Both the position numbers and the translations under genes were made by a program. Source: Cytidiella melzeri (taxonomy: Eukaryota; Basidiomycota; Agaricomycetes; Polyporales; Irpicaceae). Taken from it: 64,000 nucleotides of DNA. Position 1 is the first letter of the stretch. Every line of letters begins with the position of its first letter. This document shows, one piece after another, positions 21,509 through 32,392 of this stretch. Where the stretch lies: contig JABYQR010000037.1 of the NCBI GenBank assembly GCA_022592445.1, positions 124,001-188,000 on the forward strand. Direction: 5' to 3'. The notes below the pieces were generated by a model. That model was not told where the DNA came from, searched no databases, and saw only the letters and a list, made by a program, of their open reading frames with translations.

Positions 21509-21742
21509 TTGTTCACTCCCAGTTCAAGAGTGCAATTGAGTTGTTATTGGGCTAGTGATAGGAATTTGTGATGATACCAAACGCAAGGCGATACAAGTAC
21601 TAGGGGGATTACAAAGCTACATGTAGACTAAACGAATAAGTAGACAATATTACACAACGATCATGAGGTACAAAACGAGAGAGTAAGTATAGTATGTGCA
21701 CGAGTCAAAATGAGGGACGCAGACATAGAGACGACATGAATA

Positions 21743-23877
21743 TTAGTTAAATGAAGAGTTCCCGGGACTGAGCAAGAACGGCTGACGACGGCCACTGCCC
21801 GAAGCCGGTGTGGGCGTTCCAGGGGTTGAAGGTTCACCATTCGGCCTCGCATACGCCGGAAGGGGGAAAGGGAATTGCGCCAGAGGTTGAGTAAAGATGT
21901 GAGTCTCTTTCTTGCCGCAGCCGCTTCGGGTGCGCGTGCTTATGGGTCGGGGAACGAAAGGCTGTCGTACCTCGCTAGGCTGCACAGAAACGCCGATACG
22001 ACCTACGAAAGGTAAACGGTTGGCCTGGTGAGGTAAGTATTGAGATGGCTGCTGCGACGATCCTTGTGGAGGCGGTGGCTGGGTCTTCTTGACTAGCAAT
22101 TTCAGATAGACAGAGTCGACGGTTTCCATAGCGGTAAACTTCTGGTTGAGACGCGCCATCCTCTCTCGCAAGACTGCATCCTCTGGATTGGGCTCAGTCA
22201 TCGTGCAAGCATCCATAGTACTTGGTTCCATGTCAGCTGTATCCACCGCACAGGATTGGAACTCGCGAGTTTCCTCCTGTACGCATGGGGCAACTGGTGG
22301 CATTGTCTCTTCCTCACTCGTTTGGGTTGACATCTCGCTGGTGAGCCTAAGGGGAGGACATAGCGAGATGCCTAGTCCGCTGGCTAGAGAGGAGGTACAC
22401 TTCACGTCCGTTGTTGCGTCCATGAGAGATACGATTGAGGACGCGGATCCTGAGGGCTCGGATACCTCCTCGATTCGGGACAGAGAAACAATGCCAACCG
22501 GCTCCGGGGCGTTCTCTATTGCGCGGAGTATGCTACCAGTCACGCCAAGTCGTTGCGACAGCAGCAGGTTCAGACGCCAGAGGAACAGAATTCCAGTCAA
22601 CAGTCGCCTCGTGCTCGAGTTGAAGCGACCCTTGGTGCGCTGAATGTACGTCACAAATTTCTTGCAGGCCCTCTCGCGGTCCTCCACCGACTTCGTGTAC
22701 TTCTGGTACCACGCTTGAGCAACCTGCTGGAATTCAGAGCGCTGTATGCTTCGTGCTTCCAGCTGAACATGGAGCAGGCCATTGGCATCCAAAGCGCGTA
22801 TCAGCTGTCGTTGACAGTGGACCTTCTGCACCGATAGGATTTTCCACTGAGAGAATAAAGTGTTCTTAGACCGAAGAATCGGGCCCAAACGTCCACTTAG
22901 ATAACGAGCGAACCGGTAAAAGAAGACTAGAGCGAAGACTAGATAGCGAACGGCATCCTTGTATTTTTGTTCGGCCAATGAGAACTCCTCAACAAGAATG
23001 GCGTAGTCCCTCTGAGTTTGTGCCACGGTCGCATTGTCGTGCAAAGCTATCGTCTTATATTCGTCCAGCTGGTCAGCAAGTTGTTTCCGCACATTCTCTT
23101 GCTCTTGTATCACCAGTAAAGACTGAGACTGTGTCGCTTGGGCAACTTCAAGATCGTTCGCCAGCCGCTCGGCAAGTCTTTCAGCTTTCTCTAGAGGTTG
23201 AGCCGCCTTTTGACGTTCTCTCCCGACATCTTCAGCATGGCGTCGCTTCTCATCCGAAATATTAGAGTGAAGTTCGGCGATATCTTCATTGTTCCTGGCA
23301 ACGATGGTTTTGAGTTCCTCTTCTCGACTGAGAGCGTCACGAAGGCTGAAGTCGAGATCTGCGTTACGTCTTCGAAGACTTATGACTTCTGCTTTGGCAC
23401 GAAGCAGGTCGACCTGCCTTCGGAAAGGCGATGTGTCCTGGATCTGAGAACTATCGAGAGCTTGCTGTTTCAGCATTGACTGAACTTCTTCTGTAGTCCG
23501 AAGCGCGAGTATCTGTATGCGGCACATCGATGAGCGTACCGTAAACGTTGTCAAGAGAAGGGGCGCACCTCAAGGGATTCTCTCAGCTTCAACTGAGTAG
23601 AAGAGGTCCAAACCGCCTTCGTTAGTCCACAGTACTTGCAAGACACCTCTAAAATGCGGAGAAGCGACTGCAGGACTTCATAGACTAAGCTGAGCCAGCT
23701 TCGAGCAATACGAGAACCTTGGAGAGACGTTTGAGATATCTATGGTGAAGCATTAGTATGTATACACACTTCTTACCCGCAACAAGACAAGCCACTGACC
23801 GCAGACGGGTACACCTCCTCGTACACGCAAAGGCATACCACGGAGACGAGGAAACATATCACTTGGAGGAGAACCAT
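21743..23877 (-). CDS. coiled-coil protein with N-terminal and internal hydrophobic segments
   Basis: Three exons (23877-23800, 23739-23569, 23512-21743) join in frame to 672 residues. The first ~20 residues ('MVLLQVICFLVSVVCLCV') are a signal anchor or signal peptide. Residues ~100-270 are Glu/Arg/Lys-rich with leucine heptads and almost no proline, so a long coiled coil. Two hydrophobic stretches, 'YLVFALVFFYRFARYL' (~272-288) and 'LLTGILFLWRLNLLL' (~388-402), could be membrane segments. The C-terminal third is Ser/Thr/Pro-rich with a possible nuclear or phospho-regulated character. I recognise no named family. The shape suggests a tethering or organelle-membrane scaffold protein, but that is only inference. 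Confidence 0.75.
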
Positions 23878-24446
23878 GTCGAACAGTTCTGCCACAGTTC
23901 AGCCACCCCAGATCAAATTAAGATAAATAGGAGAATAAAGGAGAAGAAAAGAGACGACAAAGACGTCGAGGAGTAGTGGAAGGGAGCAAGTTGAACTCGG
24001 AGCCCGCGGATATTGAACAAACTGAGGCCACGTGGGCTTCAAATTGCCTCTTTCGGTAGTGCACGCGTCTCGCCGCATGCCAGTGGGCCTCTCCTTGTTG
24101 CCTGCTATCACCTTCGTTATTCCTCCATGGTTAGTTATGCCACGTATGCAGGGTTCAGTGCAATCAAGCTGGCATGAACTCATGTCTATATTGAACAGAG
24201 ACTAGATGATGGTGACGCTGTTCACCCTAGTGCCGCCGTTCATCTACGCATGAGCTTCAACAGGTTCATCACTCAAGATGTATGCGCCGGTGAGTATATG
24301 TATACATCTTTCTACACCTTTCCTTCCACTGAACTTCAAGATTCAAGAGCAAAGCATCTCAGCCGAACATGGTATGCTATCTCACCTCCTTCTCTATGCT
24401 TCCACCTACGCAGCGTGATGCAACAGCAAACTCTGGTACGGGCCAC
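23878..24446. other. intergenic region, possible 5' exons of the next gene
   Basis: A short frame starts at 24250 ('MSFNRFITQDVCAG') and ends at a good donor (GCCG|GTGAGT). I could not connect it in frame to the exon at 24447, so it may be an untranslated or alternative exon. Nothing else was recognised. Confidence 0.35.
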
Positions 24447-25894
24447 ATGCCTCGTGGTCACGAGGTCTCTCACAGAGCCCATGTACAATCTCCTTTGTCT
24501 CCACCTGTTGAGCACAATACGCCATTATTCACGGTATTAATACACCCATCCTCAGATCATGTCTTTTCAACAAGCTCACTGACCGTTTGTGTCCTCTCTG
24601 CTTTAGCGACGGATGTCCAGTCACAAACATGACGCTCACGAACTCTACCCTGACCCCGACCTCGAGCAGAAGCGCGTGGATGCGCTCAATCGCGCGATCT
24701 CTTTACGACTCTCACGAACGCCTCCTATAGCCACGACAAGTAGCCTGTCAAAAGTGGTTAATGCCCAATGGCATCCGGGCCTCGACTTCAGGCAATCAGA
24801 AATGAATCGTCTTGCTGTGCTCACTTTATCAACGCGACAGGCACGTGTATCCACTGTTCTGCTTCGTATTGATCAGCGATAAACTGTGCGCCCGTCGCAG
24901 CAGGGAGGATGCAGCATAGATTGCAGAGAACAACCAAACACCGACAAAGAGGTAAACAAGACAAACAGGATATGGGAATGGCGGGAAGGGGTCAGAGTGA
25001 GCACACCACCAGCCTCTGAGGATCTAGAGGTGACTGGACGACCTATCGTTTGACGAGTATCATCCCTTACGCATCTCTATAGCCATTGCAAGAACCGTTG
25101 CCTCCGATTTCACCACCTCCCTTGGTGGCACGACCAGCCAATACGAAACGACGAATGTCCCATGTCCAATGGTATCCGCATCGTGATTTCACAAAGTCAG
25201 AATTGGAACATTTGCGCTTGCTCACTGCAACTGCTCAACAGGCATGTGTACACGTTTCTCCGCTTAAGGTTGATTTCGTTTATGCGTTATGGTTTAGCTC
25301 CCGAGAGCAGGGCCCTCGATTTCAGCTCCCGTGGTGGGAGGAGTACCTCCCGTATCGGCAGCACCCACCTTGGTGGTCGTGCAACCCCCATTGGTAGCAC
25401 CGCCTCCGGTAGTATCACCGCCCCCATCAGCAGCACCTCCGCCGGTGAAGAAAGATCGACAATGGTATTCATACGATCCATCATCTAAGCCAGGCCGACG
25501 CCGGAACACATTCAAAAAAGAAGGTCGACATCGTGCAGAAGCTTCAGAACCCGTTGTACAAAAGGAACCGGTACCGGAGCTCTGGAAATGCGTCCTGGCT
25601 AACTGCCCGTGTGGCAACATATCTTTCGCCACAAGCCAAGCGCTCAACGAGCACATGAACTCGTTTTATCTTCCCCGTTACCAATGTTCAGGCTGTGGAG
25701 GACTGTGGACGCATCTTGAGACCGCATTCGATCATGTTCGGGCTGGTCGCTGTCACATGTCGGATCCGCAATCCAGCGCGCATGTACCGGTTATATGCCT
25801 TTACGGAACCCCCGGTTACCACCACAAGGTGCTGCAGTATCCGCCTCAAGCAGCTCATAATCCAGTGGAAGAGTCGCAACGTAGTATAGAATAA
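24447..25894 (+). CDS. C2H2-like zinc-finger protein with duplicated internal exons
   Basis: Exons 24447-24533, 24607-24840, 25083-25241 and 25298-25894 join in frame to 358 residues. Exons 2 and 3 are duplicates: 'VVNAQWHPGLDFRQSEMNRL' parallels 'MSHVQWYPHRDFTKSELEHL'. Both end in Gln followed by an identical-type GC splice donor (CAG|GCAYGTGTA). A proline/valine-rich segment follows. Residues ~258-312 then hold two Cys/His groups ('CVLANCPCG'...'ALNEHM' and 'YQCSGCGGLW'...'AFDHVRAGRCH'), resembling degenerate C2H2 fingers. The frame closes only if both introns are GC-AG. The start codon is uncertain because an earlier exon may exist. The function is unknown; nucleic-acid or protein binding is plausible. 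Confidence 0.65.
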
Positions 25895-26088
25895 TTCACA
25901 CCGCCAATCAACATTATTTCAAGCCATTGAACCCTCCATGCAATATATGACGATCGTGACCAGTGGCCACAACGACTGTGAGCGGCTGTTTTGCATCTAA
26001 TATTTATGTCTGATAAGTACTTATCTGCATCCGCTCGAAGCCACCCCCTGTTGGAATCGCCACACCCAGTTCGGGCCATGATTGACCT

Positions 26089-26099
26089 GTATATATACC
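26089..26099 (+). promoter_or_regulatory. TATA box of the first membrane-protein gene
   Basis: GTATATATACC lies about 60 nt upstream of the ATG at 26154. The duplicate gene has the related ACATATACAC at about 27028-27040, again about 60 nt before its ATG. The core promoter therefore travelled with the duplication. Confidence 0.55.
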
Positions 26100-26153
26100 C
26101 AGTTTTCTTGCACTACAACCGCAACCCGCTTTCGTCTCAACCTTCACGACATC

Positions 26154-26621
26154 ATGTCCTCGCTTTCAACACTACTGGTTATCAGCACATTCACAGTGTC
26201 TGCTTGTGCGCAGTACAGCTATGGGGGCCCCTATAATTATAGTAGTCGGTGGTGGCGTCGGGGTGGCATAGTCGCAGGAGTAATCATTGGTCAGTGAAAT
26301 GGAATGTTGGAACATAGTTTACAATCTAATCTGTCTGATGTCGCAGCTGTTATTATTGGCCTTTTTCTATGTTATTTGCTCTACACGGCGTGCCATCGAC
26401 GTAGTAGAAGTGGGCAACAAGTGCTCCTCGCACCACCAAGATACCTCCATAGGAACAGCCCACCTCCCTCGTTCGCTGCGCCTATCGAACCTCCACCGGC
26501 TTATCAAAGCAGTATCCGGAAGGACGCACCTGCGTACACTGCTGGGCCTGGTATGCCTCAGCCTTACGGTGCAATACACCCCGGTGGCTTTGCGCCGCCG
26601 CCAGGTTATCCGCCCCGCTAA
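26154..26621 (+). CDS. single-pass membrane protein with proline-rich tail (copy 1)
   Basis: Two exons (26154-26289, 26347-26621) give 136 residues. A cleavable signal peptide (about 19 residues, ending ACA-Q) is followed by a short Tyr/Gly/Trp-rich extracellular segment ('YSYGGPYNYSSRWWRRGG'). Then comes a transmembrane helix spanning the intron ('GIVAGVII' + 'AVIIGLFLCYLLY'), and a basic stop-transfer (HRRSRSG). The cytoplasmic tail is Pro-rich with 'EPPPAYQ' and 'DAPAY', and ends in 'GGFAPPPGYPPR'. PPxY-like motifs can bind WW domains, for example in Rsp5-type ubiquitin ligases; that role is inference. A tandem paralog lies 470 bp downstream. No named family was recognised. Confidence 0.8.
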
Positions 26622-27093
26622 GGGGTGCAGCACAGCCTGCGTATGCGATCTTGTCTCTGAACCATAGCGCGCATTTTCATTCTAGTATGCACTGCATAGA
26701 ATGCTTGTCCATTATTTCCATGAATCAACGATACCCATGCACAAGTGATACACGATTCCCTGAATGACCCCCATCCACCGAACTTTGTAATGTAATGATG
26801 CCCCCTAGCACTCCATTTCGAATTTGTTCAACGCCATTTTATATTATGATTGTAATAATTGCATGATTGAGTGCAGAAACGACTGTGGGCGGCTGTTTGC
26901 TTTCCATTTAATATTTACGTTTGATAAGTAGTTATGTGTATCCGCTTGAAGCCACCCGCTGTCGGCATCGTCATCATCGTCGACATCGTCATTACACTCC
27001 TCCACCACCTAGTTCGGCCATGAGTGACCTACATATACACAGTTTCTTGCAACCACAGCCGCACTTCACTCTCGCCTCGACCCTCACGATATC

Positions 27094-27562
27094 ATGTTCC
27101 CGCTATCAGCACTGTTGGTTATCAGCACATTCGCAGTGTCCGCCTTCGCGCAGTACACCAATGGCAGCCCGTATTATAGTAGTCGGCGGCGGATTGGCGG
27201 TGGCGTAATCGGAGGAATAGTCGTTGGTTAGTACCATGAAACGATGGAACACTGTTGACGATCTAATTTCTAATTTCGCAGCTGTTATTGCTGGCCTTTT
27301 ACTATGCTGCTTGCTTTCAATGGCATGCCGTCGACGTAGAAGAGGGCAACAGATGCTCCCCGCACCACCAGGATACTTCCGCAGGAATGGACCGCCTCCC
27401 TCGTTCGCAGCGCCTACTGAACCTCCTCCGGCTTATCAAGGTGGTGGCTTCCGGAAGGACGCACCTGCTTACAACAACACCTCTGGACCTGGTATGCCTC
27501 AGCCCTACGGCGCACCACAGCCTGGTGGCTTTGCACCGCCCCCAGGCTCTCCGCCCCGCTAA
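27094..27562 (+). CDS. single-pass membrane protein with proline-rich tail (copy 2)
   Basis: Two exons (27094-27226, 27282-27562) give 137 residues. Every part matches copy 1: signal peptide ('LLVISTFAVSAFAQ'), short Tyr/Gly/Arg segment, membrane helix split by the intron at the same phase ('GGIVV' + 'AVIAGLLLCCLLSMAC'), basic RRRRRGQQ, and the tail with 'PPPSFAAPTEPPPAYQ' and 'GMPQPYG'. The tail has gained 'NNTSG'. Most changes are conservative and no stop has arisen, so both copies look functional. The extracellular part is the least conserved. Confidence 0.8.
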
Positions 27563-28011
27563 GGTCTGCAAGACAATATGCGTACGCAATTTTCTGCCTC
27601 TGAACCATCGGCAACATTCTCATTTCGTGTCCGTTCACATAGAATGCACATCAATTTCACGAACAAACGATACCCATTGATACACGACTTTTTGAATGAC
27701 ATACATCCCTTGGACTTTGTACTGTAAACATGTTCACTTGCGATCGCACCCGCAGCATCCCGGATCCCCGACTTTGTTCGACGCCAGTTTATTGTAAATT
27801 CGCTCATCTATTCCACGCATTATCTGTTCCTTACAGTAGAACACACGCTACTGCCGAATATCATGTAATTTCTGCGTGTGTATGCACCTAACGAAAAGCT
27901 GAAGTACTGTGGCACAGAGTATATATATTCGCTGTACAAAAATCGGCCAAACCTACGGCTACAATGCGATCAAGGATACAGCAAGATGACTACGGTCTTG
28001 GGCTTGTCAAT
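27563..28011. other. 3' flanks between convergent genes, nothing else seen
   Basis: This spacer holds the end of the tandem repeat and the presumed terminators of the membrane-protein gene (plus strand) and HGH1 (minus strand). Confidence 0.4.
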
Positions 28012-29664
28012 TTAAACCTCTACAATCATGTCATCCTCGTCATCATTGACTGCCTCAATTTTGGCACCATCCTCGACATGATGCTCTTCACCGTCCTTCC
28101 GCGTATGCTCCGTCTCATCGCGCTTCAAGTAATTGACCAACCGCTCGACATGCTCAATCACCTCGTCTTCCCTCTCGTTTTCGTGCAATGCACGGATCAC
28201 CTCATACACTCCATGCGCTCGGAGATACTCACGACCCCAAAACGTCGTGCAGAATAATAGCAGCGTCTCTATGTGAGTGAGGCGGATGACGGTATCCGGT
28301 TCGCGCTTCTTCGTAGCCGGTAAAAACTGTAGTGCGTCTGGGAGAAGCTCTTGAGCCTGTGAGAATGTAAGATGTAAGCATCAAGTCGGCGTAGTGATCG
28401 TTATAGAGACATACGTCTAGATCGAACTCTTCGGGCCCCGCGAGAGGTAGAAGCAGATAAGGTAGCAAGTTAATGCCGGGGGCCTTTACATCTGACGGAG
28501 GGACAGCAACCTGCTCAGTGTCAGGCGATAGCATTGCTTTGTGGGCTTCTTTTCGGAATGCACAGTTCCTAGTACTCCGTTTAGTCTATGTTCAGGCGCA
28601 GAGTGTTGAGATGAGCTGACTTCATTACAGATGCAATTCCTCCTCGCCGAATTGTGTCCTTATGCTCGGTAAAGACGAGAAGCTTCACGAGCGGATACTC
28701 CAGGACTCCTTTTGATTCAAAAGGATCAGAAAGCCGTGGTGTCAAGAAGAATATGCGCCCAGGAGGAGCCTAATCGTATCATGTATGCTGCTCGTCACTT
28801 TCTTGCGCGTAAAGGAAAGCGATAGATACTCACGATGCTGATATTCGCGAACACACTTGACAAGAAGTGTAGGCTTGCTTTTCGGGGTCGCTTGGACGGA
28901 TCTCCTTGTCCGTCTACCGCCGCACCTTGCACAAATGCTTCGAGCAACAGGGGTAATGCCAGAACCTCCTGTGCATCGCCGGAGGGGTATGGGACTGGGG
29001 CTGAGCATGTACCGGAACGAGAGTTGACGGGGTAATAGGATGTTGATGAGTTTGGGTCCGGAAGGATGGATACCTTCATCGATAATAATGTAGCAGCTGT
29101 AGATGGTGTAGAGGTGATGTTCGAGAGTATCATCGAAGCAAGATCGGCGAGGGTAGCTTGGGGATGCTGAACATAGCCAACGTCTGTTAGCATCTGCTTT
29201 GAGTATGCGGAACTTAGTGAAGCTTACAAGGATGTATGATACCAGAAAATTGAGGAAGGACTTTTCTGACAGGGATGAGGAGACCAGAGAGTTATCTGAT
29301 AGGTTGACCAGTGCTCTGAACGCATCGTGAGCAGTTGCCTGTGGGAACATGAAAGATCCCGAACGACATTCGAACCATCGTAGAGGACTCACTAGCTGAT
29401 CTCTGCATAGAATTTTGAGATCTCGAATAACTTCGTTGTCTTGTACTCCCTGCAATCCACCCCCTCGCAAGCCGGCGAGGAATACATTCCGGTGTGGTGA
29501 GTCTTTTGGTGTATGTCCCAGTAGATTTGATAGAGCAACCTGACGGACCTGCGGATTTCGGTCTCGCAAAAAAGGTAAAAGCTGCACATCTCTAGGGTAT
29601 GAGGACTATGTCGGCACATTGTGACGAGACTGACCTCCCGCAAGAGCTGTTCCTGGTTCGACAT
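28012..29664 (-). CDS. HGH1: Hgh1 homolog (eEF2 folding factor, ARM-like repeats)
   Basis: Seven exons (29664-29635, 29581-29393, 29338-29228, 29166-28834, 28769-28621, 28568-28415, 28356-28012) join in frame to 436 residues. Hgh1 proteins carry DUF383 and DUF384 on an armadillo-type scaffold. In yeast, Hgh1 links the TRiC/CCT chaperonin and Hsp90 to eEF2 folding in the cytosol. Visible landmarks are 'LLPFLRDRNPQVRQVALSNL' at the start, 'FRALVNLSDNS', 'RIFFLTPRLSD' and 'KDTIRRGGIASVMKNCAF' in the middle, and 'LLPYLLLPLAGPEEFD' with 'REYLRAHGVYEVIRALHE' near the end. The C-terminus is acidic, as in other members. The first exon has just ten codons. The gene is divergent from SPT20, with about 250 bp shared upstream DNA. 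Confidence 0.9.
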
Positions 29665-29914
29665 TTTAGGAGCAAGTTTATGGGCGTTACCACATAATAG
29701 TAGTACATGCAATGACCATACTGCTAATAATGATTACGTAACTGAGTGAGCATGTCGACCTTCCTCAATAGGCAGTGCGTTAACGCAGCATCCGACGTCG
29801 ACCACGGGCCACCGAGTCGCAACTGCAACGACAGCACGCAGAGTACTGGTGTTGGTGGCGGGAATCCAGCAGCGCACACTTACCGCACTCCTATGCATTG
29901 AGCCTGGAGGTAGG
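29665..29914. promoter_or_regulatory. bidirectional promoter between HGH1 and SPT20
   Basis: The two start codons face away from each other with 250 bp between them. No TATA box is obvious, which fits constitutively expressed genes. Both promoters must lie here. Confidence 0.6.
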
Positions 29915-32392
29915 ATGGCCGCCTACAACATAACGAGGTTCGTTGCAGAGCTCTTAGACGAACATAGAGACTCTCCTCCGTCATTCGCGATACAACTCTA
30001 TCCGGAACACTGGACGCTGAATGGGGGATCCAAGTTCATGTACAACAGCCCAGTTGCAGTGCGTACCTACAGCGTGTCATCAAGTTGCTGTGCTAATCAT
30101 GCGTATGTAGACTATATTAGACGATGTTCGCGCCCAGCGCATACCCACGGACTTCCTCGAGCTATGCGACGCAGCAGGACTGCCTTTCTACGATGGTGAG
30201 CTGTACGCCACCTTCACACCACCTCTGTCACCTCATTGCTATGTCCCCCTCACCACAGGTTGCATGATTGTTGAACTTCTTGACTATCGACCACCTAAGG
30301 GCAAAGACCCTCTCCTAGAAGAGCCAATCTGTTCTCATGTAGTCCTAAGCCCCACTGGCGAGTCGCTTTGGCAAGACTTGTGCCTGCTCAACCAGAAATC
30401 GGGGTCGCTGTGGACGGACAAGGAGGCATTAGAGGTTGAGGCGAAGATAGTAGTAAGTAGACAATTTATAGGTGCCACGATACCGTAAGTTTACGCTTAT
30501 GTAGATGGCGGCATCTCCACCACTATGCCTAGACCCTGATCCCAGACTGACTCGCGTCGCCAACAACCTTCTCCGCGTATCCGTGCCGGCCACCCCTTTG
30601 TCGTTGAAACGGAAGGCTGCTGCGATGGAGCAGGAAGAGGAAGAAAGCGAGAAGGCAAGAAGGATAAAGATCATGCAATACATGAACCCACGAGTCAGCA
30701 GGTCAACAGCACCGAGGTAAGACTTCCGCAGATTTGCTTCTTCAAGCGCACAACAAACTAAATATCCACACAGTTACCGTGTCCTAGAAATAGTCGAGAA
30801 GATCCGCCGTCAGCGAGCTCAGCTTTCGGCCCAGAGCTCGCAGTCTGCTCTTCCTGGCTCTACGCCTGTGGCTCCGTCGAAGTTTGGTGCTCCTCAGCTG
30901 CCGTTAGTATCGGCCGGACCTTCATCTTCACCTGTCCCGGCACCAACCCCAGTAGCTGCTGCTCTTGTCAACGGTAATGTCAATGGTGTACCGCAGAGGA
31001 GGAATACCCCTGTTCCCTCTGTCAAGCCTGCTTCCTCTCCCGCCCCTACAACGACCTCGTCCACACCTGTTCCTTTGCCTACAAATGGAACCACATCAAT
31101 ACCTCCGACAGCACCTGCAGTCGCTGCGAATACCACCAGGTTTCAAACACCTCGTCCGCCATCTGCCGCCCCTTCAGCCATTCCCCCGCACATGCAGCCG
31201 ATGTACGCTGGCTCTACACCACGAATGCTCAACACCCCTCCGCCACCTGTACAACGACCGCCATCTGCGATCGCTAACAGTGTTGTCTCTAGCCCAGTGC
31301 AACGGCCGGCATCTACCTCGCAGCCACTACGGCAGACCCCGCGACAAGCTCCTGCTGTACTCCCTCGTCAACCCCCGCAACAAGCAACAAACTCGCCTCA
31401 GCGTCAGCACGTGCAAACGGCACAGCCTGTTCAGTCGCAAGTCCCACAGCAGCCGCAACAATCACAGCTTCCGGTCTTCAACAACGCCGTGACGAATGTC
31501 TTCCTACAGCAAGCTGCACAAGCCGTTAAGCACATGAAGAAAGTGAGGTTATATGTTGTGACCATTGACCCATTGAGACTTACCAATGCCTTCCATCTAG
31601 CCTGGTCAGAATATCTCGCCTGCTGTACAGCAACAGATGATGCAAGTTTATATGCGCCAAGCTCAGCAGCATGCTCAAGCACAAGCACAAGCACATGCGC
31701 ATGCACAGTCGCAAGCGCAAGCGGTTCAGAATGGTCGAGTACCGACGCCTTCACAGGCCCAGCAACCTGTCCGGTCACCCGCGCCACAAGGATTGCAAAC
31801 ACCACAGCCGCCACAGCAGCAGCAGGCTCGTAGTAGTCCGCACGGTACTGCTGCCACTCCTGTGCTCACAACCCAGCAGCTTGCTCAGGTACAGGCACAC
31901 CAGATGGCAGCGCAACATCAGCCACATGCGCCACCTCAGCAGCAACAGCAGCAGCCACATAGCTTTACTTACCCAATGGGCCAGGCTCAAGCCCAGTTCA
32001 ATGTCTCCCAGCATGGTCAACATCTACGCCCTGTTATTCATGGTCAACATGCTATGTTAGCACACCAGTATCAGGCGGGTGTTCAGCAGCAAGCTCAGCA
32101 AGGTCAAGACCAGATGCAGCACCAGGGTCAAGGACAACCGCAGCCGCAACCCCAATCTCAAGCGCAGGCGCAGGTGCAGGCTCAGCAGATGCAGCAAATG
32201 ATGGCGCAGTATGGGTACCAGATGCAGATGAACATGCAGGGGCGTGTCCCTCAGAACGCGTATTCGTGGCCTGTCAATGTGAACATGGCGAGGAATATGC
32301 AGATGGCGAACGCGAATATGGTGGGGCACCAGTTGCAGCTGGCGAATATCGCTGCTGCTGCTTCTCAGACGGGCAAGCCTGCTGGGTCGTGA
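29915..32392 (+). CDS. SPT20: Spt20-like SAGA complex subunit
   Basis: Six exons (29915-30058, 30111-30195, 30259-30452, 30505-30716, 30774-31542, 31601-32392) join in frame to 731 residues. The N-terminal ~200 residues match the Spt20 domain: 'MAAYNITRFVAELLDEHRDS', 'FAIQLYPEHWTLN', 'PTDFLELCDAAGLPFYDGCM', 'IVELLDYR', and later 'LEIVEKIRRQRAQ'. Spt20 holds the SAGA histone acetyltransferase complex together in the nucleus and is needed for its recruitment to promoters. The remaining two thirds is low in complexity, first Pro/Ser/Thr-rich, then extremely Gln/Ala-rich with a histidine-rich segment. This is usual for fungal Spt20 and for activator-contact regions. The start is chosen at the first ATG that precedes the conserved domain. 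Confidence 0.9.

Larger units (their letters stand above)
25970..27830 (+). repeat. tandem duplication of an approximately 900-bp gene unit
   Basis: Bases from about 25970 to 26870 and from about 26875 to 27830 are diverged copies in the same orientation. Shared landmarks in order are CGACTGTG.GCGGCTGTTT, TAATATTTA.GT.TGATAAGTA, GCATCCGCT.GAAGCCACC (with variants), the two-exon membrane-protein gene, and the start of the 3' flank. Promoters and coding exons were duplicated together. Confidence 0.8.
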
